This document shows positions 36,532 through 45,013 of a stretch of DNA of 64,000 bases, in pieces. The position numbers and the translations under genes were made by a program. Source of the DNA: Flaviramulus_B aquimarinus (GTDB taxonomy: Bacteria > Bacteroidota > Bacteroidia > Flavobacteriales > Flavobacteriaceae); NCBI RefSeq assembly GCF_039543205.1, contig NZ_BAABJH010000001.1, positions 1,054,001 to 1,118,000 of the forward strand, in the 5' to 3' direction. The notes under the pieces are model-generated. The model searched no databases. It was not told where the DNA came from and saw nothing but the letters and a program-made list of their open reading frames with translations. The stretch's first letter is position 1. Each line of letters begins with the position of its first letter.

Positions 36532-36960
36532 ATGAAGAAAAACAAAACCAAGAAACACCTGAAGAAATTGAATTGGATAATTAGAAATACGAGCAAATTA
36601 AAATTTCATACAAATTTGAATGTTCTTTTAGAGCCAATAAAAAATGATATTCAAAAATTCAAATGGTTGATTTCTGATTTAGAGATAAATACTTCTGAAA
36701 TGGGGAAATTACCAATCAACCACGAAAAAGATTGGTTTTTAATATCAGCAGAAGAAATATTACCATTTGCAGAAGGCGTTGCTGAAATTTGGAAAGACGG
36801 AAACTTACAAGTTGAAGAATCAGAAATTGAAATAATTGCATGGGATAGTGTATTAACAATTGTTAAATTCAAAGAAGAAAAGCTCTCAAATAAGTTTAAA
36901 GACTACTTTGAAGAAGCAATCGAATTAGAAAAATATAAATTCAAAAATAGGTATATTTAA
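36532..36960 (+). CDS. hypothetical protein, 142 aa, cassette-like
   Basis: About 142 residues from the ATG at 36532; a TTG at 36523 would add three residues but lies in the palindrome. It has a strongly basic N-terminus (KKNKTKKHLKKLNW), then an acidic alternating strand/helix domain (HEKDWFLISAEEILPFAEGV, IEIIAWDSVLTIV). Without signal or membrane segments it is probably cytoplasmic. The pattern is reminiscent of SUKH-like or other small immunity proteins, but this is not established. Its stop overlaps the start of the ankyrin remnant. Confidence 0.6.
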   Translation: MKKNKTKKHLKKLNWIIRNTSKLKFHTNLNVLLEPIKNDIQKFKWLISDLEINTSEMGKLPINHEKDWFLISAEEILPFAEGVAEIWKDGNLQVEESEIEIIAWDSVLTIVKFKEEKLSNKFKDYFEEAIELEKYKFKNRYI

Positions 36961-37369
36961 TACAATTGAACATAGCGACAAACCACTTCTTGAAAGTTTA
37001 ATTAAAAGTCGGATAGATCTAAATATAACTGATGAATTTGTACAAACTCCATTACATCTGGCTATTGATACAGCATTTGAAGAAGCAATTTATGTCTTCG
37101 ATACTGAGAATAAATTTATTCAACCAAGAATGGATATAATCAGAATTTTACTAAAAAATGGTGCAAATCACTTGAAGGAAGATAATAGATAGAACAGTCC
37201 AATTGAATGGGCTGAAGAACGAAGAAATGAAAAATTCTTGAAAGATTTAAAAGAACTAATAAGAAAGAACACAAGCATAGCAGCTGTCAATTGCCCTAAA
37301 CGGACCAACTGCAGCTATGCAAATCGCTATACTCCAACAAAAAATAAAGTTTCTGAATACAGAATGTAA
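36950..37369 (+). pseudogene. ankyrin-repeat protein pseudogene
   Basis: A frame without a usable start reads IFNTIEHSDKPLLESLIKSR, then TDEFVQTPLHLAIDTAFEEA, MDIIRILLKNGANHLKED, an in-frame TAG at 37190-37192, then NSPIEWAEERRNEKFLKDLK. These are clear ankyrin-repeat signatures (TPLHLAI, ILLKNGAN). Both the missing start and the internal stop indicate decay. The last part of the open frame, after about 37270, runs through a palindrome and is probably not original coding sequence. Confidence 0.75.
37275..37320. repeat. imperfect palindrome after the ankyrin remnant
   Basis: GCATAGCAGCTG (37275-37286) is mirrored by GCAGCTATGC (37311-37320) with one extra base. Between them, further partial pairing surrounds TAAAC. 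It resembles the attC-like element at 36455 in having a stem with extra-helical bases, but the GTTGTG end is missing. It may be a decayed cassette boundary. Confidence 0.4.
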
Positions 37370-37400
37370 GTGTAGAATTCCATAACAAATTGTTCAAAAT

Positions 37401-37432
37401 AATAAATCCTGATAAATTTATCAGGATTTATT
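37401..37432. terminator. 32-bp perfect palindrome next to the partial tRNA copy
   Basis: Every base of 37401-37432 pairs around the axis between 37416 and 37417 (core TCCTGATAAATTTATCAGGA). It lies 1 bp left of the duplicated tRNA-Val 3' end, where a terminator of a tRNA read from the minus strand would be. It has only short T runs, so it is a terminator candidate. Confidence 0.6.
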
Positions 37433-37433
37433 A

Positions 37434-37454
37434 TGATTTGGGCGACAAGGGATT
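37434..37454 (-). repeat. duplicated tRNA-Val 3' end (attachment-site-like)
   Basis: 20 of 21 bases match 37606-37626, that is 15 bases of the tRNA 3' end (GGGCGACAAGGGATT as read on the plus strand) plus six flanking bases with one mismatch. A partial copy of a tRNA 3' end downstream of the intact gene is the usual trace of site-specific integration into a tRNA gene. Confidence 0.7.
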
Positions 37455-37494
37455 ATATATCCCTTAACGAAACTGCTACTGCAAATACAATTCC

Positions 37495-37512
37495 GTTGTG
37501 CTATAGCACAAC
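37495..37512. repeat. 18-bp perfect palindrome
   Basis: GTTGTGCTATAGCACAAC is self-complementary over its full length. It lies in the 157 bp between the partial and complete tRNA copies. It could be an operator for a dimeric protein or a recombinase-related site; there is no loop, so it is a poor RNA hairpin. Confidence 0.7.
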
Positions 37513-37570
37513 TTAAAATTTTTGTTTTTAGAAATCATTCTGAGTAAACTCAATATTTTCCAAAAACAAA

Positions 37571-37600
37571 AATTCCGATTTGAAAAATCAAATCGGAATT
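37571..37600 (-). terminator. intrinsic terminator of tRNA-Val
   Basis: A 13-bp perfect stem, AATTCCGATTTGA (37571-37583) and its complement (37588-37600), with a 4-nt loop. On the minus strand it is followed by TTTTTGTTTTTGG. It begins 11 bp after the tRNA 3' end. The U-tract region also forms a 13-bp inverted repeat with 37517-37529. Confidence 0.85.
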
Positions 37601-37611
37601 GTCCTTGATGT

Positions 37612-37685
37612 GGGCGACAAGGGATTCGAACCCCTGACCCCTTGGGTGTAAACCAAGTGCTCTGAACCAACTGAGCTAGTCGCCC
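37612..37685 (-). tRNA. tRNA-Val (anticodon TAC)
   Basis: A 74-nt minus-strand cloverleaf. The acceptor stem GGGCGAC/GTCGCCC is perfect, the D arm contains GCTCAGTTGG and the anticodon stem is CTTGG/CCAAG. The loop TTTACAC gives anticodon TAC, and the T arm has the standard GGTTCGAATCC core. The 3' CCA is not encoded. Its 3' end is duplicated 172 bp downstream, marking a likely integration site. Confidence 0.97.
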
Positions 37686-37747
37686 TCTAAATTGGACTGC
37701 AAATATAACCTAGTTTTTAATATTGCAAAAACTTTTTCAATAAAAAT

Positions 37748-38968
37748 TTAAATTATTTCAGCTACTACAAATGTACTCCCTCCAATGAATATTAAATCAT
37801 TTGTATTTGCATTATTTATGGCTGATTTATAGGCTTCATTTACTGACCTGTAAGCTTCTCCTTCAAAATTATGTTGAATAAACTTTTCTTTCAATTTCAA
37901 AGCTTCTAAGCCTCTTGGAATATTAGGTTTACAAAAGTAATATGTGGCTTGCTTTGGCATTAAATCTACAAGAACATCTAAATCTTTATCATTTACAACA
38001 CCAAAAACAATATGCAACGCTTTATAAGTTTCATTGGAAAGTTGATTAATGACGTAGGTCAGACCCTCCTTGTTATGACCTGTATCGCAAACTATTTTAG
38101 GATTTATATTCAAAACTTGCCAACGCCCTAATAAACCTGTATTTTTCACAACGTTCAACAACCCTTGTTTTATGTTTTTCTCTGATATTTTATAGCCTTT
38201 TTGCTGAAGCTCTTTAACCGTCTGAATAGCTGTTTTAATATTTTTAGTTTGATAACTTCCTTGTAAATCAGATGTATAATTTATTTCAGTTATTTCTTTA
38301 TCTGCAAAAACCAACTTAGACTTATTTGTTTTTGCTAAGGCTTTAAAAACTGGTACTGTTTCTTTTTGAGTTTCGCCAATAACCACCGGAATATTTGGTT
38401 TGATTATACCACCTTTTTCAAAAGCAATAGCTTTTAAAGTATGACCTAAAAACTGTGTATGATCTAATCCTATATTAGTAATTACTGAAACTTCTGGAGT
38501 AATAATATTTGTTGAATCTAATCGCCCGCCTAAGCCAACCTCAACCACAGCTATATCTATATTTTGTTTTGAAAAATATTCAAATGCCATGCCTACTGTC
38601 ATCTCAAAAAAGGATAATTGGTTGGCTTCAAAAAAAGCTTTATTTCGTTTTATAAAACCAATAACAAATTGTTTACTAACTTCTTTTCCGTTGATTTTAA
38701 TACGCTCTCTAAAGTCTTTTAAATGTGGCGATGTATATAAACCTACTTTATATCCCGTTTCCTGAAGAATCGATGCTAGCATATGACTCGTAGATCCTTT
38801 TCCATTTGTTCCAGCAACATGAATGGATTTAAAATGATGATGCGGGTTTTTTAAATGTTTTATAAGTAAACAGGTATTACTTAAATCGACTTTGTAAGCA
38901 GAATTACCTTGCCTTTGATACATTGGGAGTTGAGAAAACATCCAATTGAGCGTATCTTGATACGTCAT
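37748..38968 (-). CDS. folC: bifunctional dihydrofolate synthase / folylpolyglutamate synthase
   Basis: 406 residues, normal length for FolC. It ligates glutamate to dihydropteroate and extends folate polyglutamate tails in the cytoplasm, using ATP. Visible motifs are the Mur-ligase P-loop GTNGKGST (53-60), LYTSPHLKDFRERI, VVEVGLGGRLDSTN, NIGLDHTQFLG and the C-terminal Mur-ligase region starting near LGRWQVL and DTGHNKEG. It is the last gene of a tight minus-strand operon, 4 bp after the TonB-like gene. Confidence 0.96.
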   Translation of the reverse strand: MTYQDTLNWMFSQLPMYQRQGNSAYKVDLSNTCLLIKHLKNPHHHFKSIHVAGTNGKGSTSHMLASILQETGYKVGLYTSPHLKDFRERIKINGKEVSKQFVIGFIKRNKAFFEANQLSFFEMTVGMAFEYFSKQNIDIAVVEVGLGGRLDSTNIITPEVSVITNIGLDHTQFLGHTLKAIAFEKGGIIKPNIPVVIGETQKETVPVFKALAKTNKSKLVFADKEITEINYTSDLQGSYQTKNIKTAIQTVKELQQKGYKISEKNIKQGLLNVVKNTGLLGRWQVLNINPKIVCDTGHNKEGLTYVINQLSNETYKALHIVFGVVNDKDLDVLVDLMPKQATYYFCKPNIPRGLEALKLKEKFIQHNFEGEAYRSVNEAYKSAINNANTNDLIFIGGSTFVVAEII

Positions 38969-38972
38969 TATG

Positions 38973-39821
38973 TTATTGACTTAATTTGAAATTAACACTA
39001 ACAAAACCTATTTGGCGAGATGGCGCCTTAGGGTCTGATGGCCATTTATGAGACATGGCTATTTTCTTTGCTGGCTCTGATAAACACCCCGCTGTATTTG
39101 TTGTACCTCTTTGACCTGGTTCTGCTGAAATAACATTCCCGCTTTGATTTACAATAATCTTAACGATAACCATTCCTGACTCATTACAGTCTTGTTTCAG
39201 CCTTTTAAAAGAAGCTTTTCCTCTACCATTCAAGCCATAACCTACACCTCCACTACCTGTGCCTTGTCCACCAAAATAGCTTGGCGCATATGGGTTTCCA
39301 TCTAATTGCCCTTTGTCACCCGACCTATTATCGTTGCCTTCACTACCAGTTTCGCTACCTTCAGATTTGCTTACACCGCCTATTAAAGCATCTAGTTTTT
39401 TCTTTTTTTCTTCTTGTTCGCGTTTTTCTTTAGCTATTCTATCGGCTTCTGCTTTTGCTTTGGCTTCTGCTATGGCTTTTGCTTTCGCTTCAGCCTCTTT
39501 TTCTTTTTTAATAGCTATAGACTCTAAATCTTCCTGCGTTAAGACTTCCTCTTTAGTTTCAGAAGCTTTTATGGGTTCAGATTTTGAAACATCTGGTTGT
39601 GGTGGTTCTTCAATCTTTCTAGGCTCTGACTTTACTGGATTTAAAGGCTGTACACGGCCTTTTCCAAAATCTGAATTACCAAAATTTACAGCAACGCCAT
39701 ACTCTTCTGGTGGATCCATATAAGTAGTACCAACCACGAATAACAACAACAATAAGATTACAGCTATTAAGGCTGTTAATTTTGCTGAATTCTTTTCATG
39801 TTTGGTTTTAAAGTACTTCAT
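38973..39821 (-). CDS. tonB: TonB-family energy-transducer protein
   Basis: 282 residues: a short cytoplasmic N-terminus, one membrane segment (about 14-33, LTALIAVILLLLLFVVG), a proline/charge-rich periplasmic spacer with a long Lys/Glu/Ala helix (about 90-145), a Gly/Ser-rich segment (GGQGTGSGGVGYG) and a C-terminal TonB-like domain (about 200-282; SGMVIVKIIVNQSGNV). It would link the ExbB/ExbD motor to outer-membrane receptors such as the SusC here. It starts 5 bp after the exbD stop. TolA-like function is the alternative. Confidence 0.9.
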   Translation of the reverse strand: MKYFKTKHEKNSAKLTALIAVILLLLLFVVGTTYMDPPEEYGVAVNFGNSDFGKGRVQPLNPVKSEPRKIEEPPQPDVSKSEPIKASETKEEVLTQEDLESIAIKKEKEAEAKAKAIAEAKAKAEADRIAKEKREQEEKKKKLDALIGGVSKSEGSETGSEGNDNRSGDKGQLDGNPYAPSYFGGQGTGSGGVGYGLNGRGKASFKRLKQDCNESGMVIVKIIVNQSGNVISAEPGQRGTTNTAGCLSEPAKKIAMSHKWPSDPKAPSRQIGFVSVNFKLSQ

Positions 39822-39826
39822 TAATC

Positions 39827-40219
39827 CTATTTAGGCTTTACTGCTAAAATAACCTTGAACTTATTTCTATTAGCTATATCCATGACCTTTACAACATTTT
39901 CAACGGGTACAGATTTTTCGGCTCTTAAAACAATAGTTGGTTTTTCTTGTGAAGCCAACGCTGCTAATAGTTCGTTTTCCAAAACACTTACACCTACTCG
40001 TTTTTGGTCTATATAATAAGTCAAATCTTTTTTAATACTAACCGCTACCGATTTTTTATTTTCTGTTTTCCCACTTGCTTTTGGTAATAGGATATCAATA
40101 GCATTGGTGGTAACCAATGTAGAAGCAATCATAAAAAAGATAAGGAGTAGAAATACAATATCTGTCATGGACGACATATTGAATTCTGGTGTAACCTTAT
40201 TTCTTCCTCTGAAGTTCAT
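39827..40219 (-). CDS. exbD: ExbD/TolR biopolymer transport protein
   Basis: 130 residues with a single membrane segment (about 17-38; MSSMTDIVFLLLIFFMI) that carries the conserved proton-conducting Asp in MTDIVF, followed by a periplasmic domain (VAVSIKKDLTYYIDQ, IVLRAEKSVPVE). It forms the proton-driven motor with ExbB. The start is 2 bp after the exbB stop, so translation is probably coupled. Confidence 0.96.
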   Translation of the reverse strand: MNFRGRNKVTPEFNMSSMTDIVFLLLIFFMIASTLVTTNAIDILLPKASGKTENKKSVAVSIKKDLTYYIDQKRVGVSVLENELLAALASQEKPTIVLRAEKSVPVENVVKVMDIANRNKFKVILAVKPK

Positions 40220-40221
40220 AA

Positions 40222-40923
40222 TTAAGTAGGTTCGTTTAAATGATCTAAAAACTCTAATGAATTGGCTTCCATTTGATACACAACTTTATCTGTTTTAACA
40301 ACTAAGTGATTGTACGCCATATAAGCCACAATACCAACTATTAAACCAGCTACGGTTGTTGTCATTGCTGTATATAGGCCTCCAGCTAAAACGTCCATTT
40401 CTATAGTACCACCTGCATTAGCTAGTTCAAATATGGCTAAAATCATTCCTATTACTGTACCTAGAAATCCGATCATTGGAGCTGCTCCAGAAATGGTTGC
40501 AAGAATACTCACGTTTTTTTCTAATCCGTAAATCTCTAAACGTCCAGCATTTTCAATAGCCGTATTAATATCTGCTAGCGGTTTTCCTATTCTGGAAATC
40601 CCTTTACCTATCAACCTTGATACTGGGGAATTAACCTGAGCACAAAGCATTTGTGCCGAATCAATTTTACCATGACTAACATGGTCTTTAATTTGATTCA
40701 TAAAATTAGCATCTACTTGCGATGCCGCTTTTATTGCAAATATGCGTTCAAAATAAATATAAATGGCCCCTACTAACAATAAAAACAGAACCGCTATAAT
40801 AACTTGACCCGCTGCACCTCCACTACTTATTAATTCTATTATTGAAATTGTTTTTTCAACAGATTCACCATCGGTAAGTACTTCTGTACCATCCTGAGTG
40901 TTTTGTATTAATATATTAAGCAT
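40222..40923 (-). CDS. exbB: ExbB/TolQ/MotA proton-channel protein
   Basis: 233 residues with three membrane segments: about 36-58 (GQVIIAVLFLLLVGAIYIYF), about 130-155 (ISGAAPMIGFLGTVIGMILA) and about 175-200 (TTTVAGLIVGIVAYMAYN). GxxPMIGFLGTVIGM is the family signature. It is the first gene of the exbB-exbD-tonB-folC series and lies 92 bp downstream of nhaD. Confidence 0.96.
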   Translation of the reverse strand: MLNILIQNTQDGTEVLTDGESVEKTISIIELISSGGAAGQVIIAVLFLLLVGAIYIYFERIFAIKAASQVDANFMNQIKDHVSHGKIDSAQMLCAQVNSPVSRLIGKGISRIGKPLADINTAIENAGRLEIYGLEKNVSILATISGAAPMIGFLGTVIGMILAIFELANAGGTIEMDVLAGGLYTAMTTTVAGLIVGIVAYMAYNHLVVKTDKVVYQMEANSLEFLDHLNEPT

Positions 40924-41015
40924 ATAATATTAAATTTATTGCAACTGTATAACGCCTGTTTTTCTATTAAAGTATAGTACTAATCAATTTGCATGCCGCA
41001 TATTTATTTTATTTC

Positions 41016-42416
41016 CTAAAACCAAGTTCTAGTAAACATAAATGCTACTGCACCTACTAAGAAACCAACTAAAGCCAACCAAGCTATCTTTTTTAAATAC
41101 CAAAAGAAATCAATTTTTTCCATTCCCATAGCAACAACACCTGCTGCAGAACCAATAATTAACATACTACCACCTGTTCCGGCAGAATACGCTATAAAAT
41201 GCCAAAGTTCATTGTCTATAGGCTCATGGAACATCCCTAAACTAGCTGCTACTAAAGGTACATTATCAATAACTGCAGAGCCTACACCTAACAATAATAC
41301 AACTAAATCTGAGACACCTTCATGAGAACCTTGATGTAGTTCTGTTCCTAACATAGGCATAGTGTCTTGAAGCGAACCTGCAAAATTAAATAAGATACCT
41401 AAAGATTCTAATGCCGCAACCGCCATTAAAATTCCTAAGAAAAACAAAATACTTGGCAGCTCTATTTTAGATAATGAATAATGTACTGGACTATGCATGG
41501 CATGAGCATCACTTTCTTCCGAACCATGTTCGGTCATACTAAACTTTGAGCTACTATAAATTTCAGCAAAAATAGCTACAACACCTAAAGACAACATCAT
41601 ACCAACATAAGGTGGCAAATGGGTTATCACCTTAAATATTGGAACAAACACAATAGCTCCTAATCCTAAGTAAAGCATTGTGCTACCAAATTTCGATTTA
41701 CTTTTTTCTTGAACATCTTCAACATCTAAATCACCTTGAAATGCAGGTAAAAACGATGCGATAAATGTTGGTACTGCCATACATAAAAATGAAGGCAACA
41801 GTAAATAACCCATTAAATGTCCAGTAGTTACTTTTTTGCCAATCCAAAGCATAGTCGTCGTTACATCACCTATCGGAGACCAAGCACCACCGGCATTTGC
41901 AGCTATAATAATTAAACCCGCATACCATATACGTACATTTCTATCTTTTACTATTTTCTGAAGTATGGATACAAGTACAATAGTGGCAGTAAGATTATCA
42001 ATTATAGCCGATAAAATAAATGCCAATATGGCGAATATCCATAATATTTTACTTTTCTTTTTTGTTTTGATAAACCCTTTAATCGTTGCAAATCCATCAA
42101 AATAATCAATAATTTCAACAATAGTCATAGCCCCTAAAAGGAACACTAAAATTTCTGAAGTTTTACCTAAATGATGCAATAATGTTTCTTCCATTAAATG
42201 CATCTTTTCTTCGGAAGCTAAACTTCCAAAACCTTCCATTAGTGAATGGTTTGCTGAATCAAACCATTGTGGGAAGGTTTCAATACCTAGTGCTATTAAT
42301 GCCCAACAGATAGCCATCATGACCAGTGCGGGTATTAATTTATCAATTTTTATACTATGTTCTAAAGTAATGGCCAAATAGCCCATTACAAACACTAAGA
42401 TAATTGCTGCTTCCAT
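41016..42416 (-). CDS. nhaD: NhaD-type Na+/H+ antiporter
   Basis: 466 residues, about a dozen membrane segments, ion-transporter superfamily. Family features are LEHSIKIDKLIPALVMM near the start, IDNLTATIVLVSIL, ANAGGAWSPIGDVTTTMLW and VIDNVPLVAASLGM. It exports sodium in exchange for protons, fitting a marine organism. The gene begins 12 bp after the dehydrogenase stop, so the two are likely co-transcribed. Confidence 0.93.
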   Translation of the reverse strand: MEAAIILVFVMGYLAITLEHSIKIDKLIPALVMMAICWALIALGIETFPQWFDSANHSLMEGFGSLASEEKMHLMEETLLHHLGKTSEILVFLLGAMTIVEIIDYFDGFATIKGFIKTKKKSKILWIFAILAFILSAIIDNLTATIVLVSILQKIVKDRNVRIWYAGLIIIAANAGGAWSPIGDVTTTMLWIGKKVTTGHLMGYLLLPSFLCMAVPTFIASFLPAFQGDLDVEDVQEKSKSKFGSTMLYLGLGAIVFVPIFKVITHLPPYVGMMLSLGVVAIFAEIYSSSKFSMTEHGSEESDAHAMHSPVHYSLSKIELPSILFFLGILMAVAALESLGILFNFAGSLQDTMPMLGTELHQGSHEGVSDLVVLLLGVGSAVIDNVPLVAASLGMFHEPIDNELWHFIAYSAGTGGSMLIIGSAAGVVAMGMEKIDFFWYLKKIAWLALVGFLVGAVAFMFTRTWF

Positions 42417-42428
42417 AAGTTTTATTAG

Positions 42429-43655
42429 TTAGATTAGTTGATTTAGTGCAATTTCGAATGCGGTAGCACTAATTCCCGTTTTTGATTTATTTTTATTGTA
42501 AACTTTTTCTATAGCTTCTCTAATTCTATCTGATGTATCGTTAAAAATAGCTTCGTCGGTCATTTGGACTTTACGTTCCATAAAATACGCAAAAACTCTT
42601 GCCATTCCACAATTTGAAATAAAATCTGGTATTAGGCTTACACGATAATCGGTATGTTCCATAATAGGTCCAAAGAAAATCTCTTTATCTGCAAAAGGCA
42701 CATTAGCGCCACAAGATATAACTTCTAAGCCACTATCTATCATTTCATCTATTTGATGAATAGTAATTAAACGTGATGCTGCACAGGGCGCAAAAATTTC
42801 CGTTTCTAACGACCATATTTTTTTATTTATTTCTTCAAAGGGAATTAAATTATCGGCCTCTAATGTGTTTCCAGTTTTTGCTAAGAATAATGCGGTTATC
42901 TCATCAAAAGTAAAACCATCTTCATTAATCAATCCACCTGCAATATCAATAATACCAACCACTTTAGCACCCATCTGCGATAAGTAAAACGCTGCAGCTC
43001 CGCCTACATTACCAAATCCTTGTACGATAGCTCGTTTTCCTTTAACGGAACCACCATAAGTATTATAATACTGTTTTACAGCTTCGGCAACACCAAAACC
43101 TGTAATCATATCTGCAACGGTATACTTTTTTGAAACACTAGGTGTGTACTTTGGGTTTTCAATAACCTTAATAACGCCATGTCGTAATTGACCAATTCTA
43201 TTTATTTTATCAGCTTCTGTTGGCTTAAAATGACCGTTAAAAACACCTTCTTGTGGATGCCAAACACCACTCGCTTCGGTAATGGGAATTACCTCATGTA
43301 TTTCATCTACATTCATATCACCACCAGTGCCATAATAACTTTTAAGCAATGGAGAAACGGCCGCATACCAACGTTCTAATACACCTTTTTTTCGAGAATC
43401 TTTAGGGTCAAAATTAATTCCAGATTTAGCGCCGCCAATGGCAGGACCAGAGACTGTAAATTTAATCTCCATGGTTTTTGCTAAAGATAAAACTTCATTC
43501 ATATCAAGTCCTTTACGCATTCTCGTTCCTCCCCCTGCAGCACCGCCACGTAATGAGTTTATAACAACCCAACCTTCTGCCTCTGATTCAGAATCTTTCC
43601 AATTAAAAACAATTTCGGGTTCTTTGTTTTCGTATTTTTTTAATAATTCTTTCAT
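42429..43655 (-). CDS. Glu/Leu/Phe/Val dehydrogenase
   Basis: 408 residues. The N-terminal substrate domain has GGAAGGGTRM and the catalytic Lys77 in GPAIGGAKSGINF. The C-terminal Rossmann domain carries AIVQGFGNVGGAAAFYLSQ. It interconverts an amino acid and its 2-oxo acid with NAD(P) and ammonia. Sequence alone does not separate glutamate from leucine specificity. It is the first gene of the series running through nhaD; a TATATTTG box lies about 109 bp upstream. Confidence 0.92.
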   Translation of the reverse strand: MKELLKKYENKEPEIVFNWKDSESEAEGWVVINSLRGGAAGGGTRMRKGLDMNEVLSLAKTMEIKFTVSGPAIGGAKSGINFDPKDSRKKGVLERWYAAVSPLLKSYYGTGGDMNVDEIHEVIPITEASGVWHPQEGVFNGHFKPTEADKINRIGQLRHGVIKVIENPKYTPSVSKKYTVADMITGFGVAEAVKQYYNTYGGSVKGKRAIVQGFGNVGGAAAFYLSQMGAKVVGIIDIAGGLINEDGFTFDEITALFLAKTGNTLEADNLIPFEEINKKIWSLETEIFAPCAASRLITIHQIDEMIDSGLEVISCGANVPFADKEIFFGPIMEHTDYRVSLIPDFISNCGMARVFAYFMERKVQMTDEAIFNDTSDRIREAIEKVYNKNKSKTGISATAFEIALNQLI

Positions 43656-43763
43656 TTATTCTTTTAAATTGATTCATATGTAACTTTTACTTAAACTTTC
43701 CGGAGTTAGATTTAGGTATAGCTATAACTGATTCATAAAAAAGAAATTAAATTATTAATATAA

Positions 43764-43771
43764 CAAATATA
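43764..43771 (-). promoter_or_regulatory. candidate -7 box for the dehydrogenase gene
   Basis: On the minus strand this reads TATATTTG, a full match to the Bacteroidota TAnnTTTG box, about 109 bp upstream of the start codon. No clear -33 TTTG was found at the right distance. Confidence 0.35.
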
Positions 43772-43810
43772 AAAAACTATAAATCCTTTAAGATTAATTT
43801 TTCAATATTT

Positions 43811-44875
43811 TTAAGGAAGAAATATTCTACCCGAACTGTGGTCTTTTGAAGCTCCCGTAACACTTTTCAGACAGTTAACCTCGTTACGTAATTTCAACAC
43901 ACCTAAAAACCCAAAAATTAGTGCTTCTTTAAACTCAACAATAGCATCTAAGGGAATTACAATGGTATGTTTTGAATGTGTTTTTAGTTTATTTACAAGA
44001 AACTTATTATAAACACCTCCGCCTGTAATTAAAACTGTAGCCTTACTTTTTTTATTAATTTCTGAAGCAATTTGAATGGCAATATGCTCAACAAAAGTTG
44101 TTAAAATATCTTTTATTTCTAATTGAAACCCATCAATTAAAGGGAAAATATTTCTGTTAACCCATTCTAAACCCAATGATTTAGGATACTTTTTTTGATA
44201 AAAACCTAAGGCATTTAGCTCCTGTAACAATTCATTATTTAAATTCCCTTTTGAAGCCATACGTCCACCGTCATCATAATCAAAACCCAATTTTTTTATA
44301 TAATGATTTAACACAATGTTTACTGGACAAACATCATAGGCAATTCGGCTATTCTTTTCTTCTGTAGAAATATTAGCAAACCCGCCTAAATTCAAACAAA
44401 AATCGTATTGTGGAAACAATAATTTATCGCCTATCGGAACAAGAGGCGCTCCTTGCCCCCCGAGTTCAACATCTTGAACTCTAAAATCGCAAACCACTTT
44501 TCTTTTTAGCAAACTTGACATTTCTTGCAGATTCCCTATTTGATAGGTTAACTTATGTTCTGGTTGGTGTAATGCTGTGTGCCCATGAGAACAAATAGCA
44601 TCAATACGCTGAATGTTATTTTTTTGAATAAAATTATTAATGATATTAGATAAGTAAATGGAGTATTTTTCATCTATTTGAACTAATTCTTCAGAAGAAG
44701 ACAGAATTAAATCTTTAAGAATTTGACGCCATTGGTAGTTATATTCAATAGTTTCAGCTACAATAATTTCAAAATGCCACACTTTCTTAAACAAAAACGT
44801 AGCGTATACCAAATCTATACCATCTAAAGATGTTCCGGACATGACCCCAATAACACTGTACTTCGATTTTGCCAT
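43811..44875 (-). CDS. anmK: anhydro-N-acetylmuramic acid kinase
   Basis: 354 residues from MAKSKYSVIG (44875); the frame extends 6 residues further but the extension is not typical. It phosphorylates and opens 1,6-anhydro-MurNAc in cell-wall recycling. Motifs: GVMSGTSLDGIDLV at the start, HGHTALHQPE, DFRVQDVELGGQGAPLVPIG, NLGGFANIS and the late ATP-site VLITGGGVYN. Divergent from the acyl-CoA dehydrogenase gene. Confidence 0.95.
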   Translation of the reverse strand: MAKSKYSVIGVMSGTSLDGIDLVYATFLFKKVWHFEIIVAETIEYNYQWRQILKDLILSSSEELVQIDEKYSIYLSNIINNFIQKNNIQRIDAICSHGHTALHQPEHKLTYQIGNLQEMSSLLKRKVVCDFRVQDVELGGQGAPLVPIGDKLLFPQYDFCLNLGGFANISTEEKNSRIAYDVCPVNIVLNHYIKKLGFDYDDGGRMASKGNLNNELLQELNALGFYQKKYPKSLGLEWVNRNIFPLIDGFQLEIKDILTTFVEHIAIQIASEINKKSKATVLITGGGVYNKFLVNKLKTHSKHTIVIPLDAIVEFKEALIFGFLGVLKLRNEVNCLKSVTGASKDHSSGRIFLP

Positions 44876-44966
44876 AAAAAGTAAAAATAACAATCTTAAG
44901 CAAATAAATAAAAGAAAAGTATGAGCAAAATTAAGACTTAATTTTTAAGAATTCACACTAAAAAGC

Positions 44967-44974
44967 TATATTTG
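44967..44974 (+). promoter_or_regulatory. candidate -7 box for the acyl-CoA dehydrogenase gene
   Basis: TATATTTG matches TAnnTTTG and lies 40 bp before the start codon. The -33 element is weak (an AT-rich TTTTT stretch). Confidence 0.4.
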
Positions 44975-45013
44975 TAAATATTTTTTATTAAAACAACATT
45001 TTAATTACGAATT

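Noticed and set aside
37401..37626. CRISPR-like repeats near the tRNA
   Set aside because: Only two copies of a 21-bp tRNA-derived repeat with different palindromes between; no regular spacers and no cas genes.
37476..37670. 64-aa minus-strand ORF
   Set aside because: Runs through the tRNA-Val gene and its terminator; not a protein gene.
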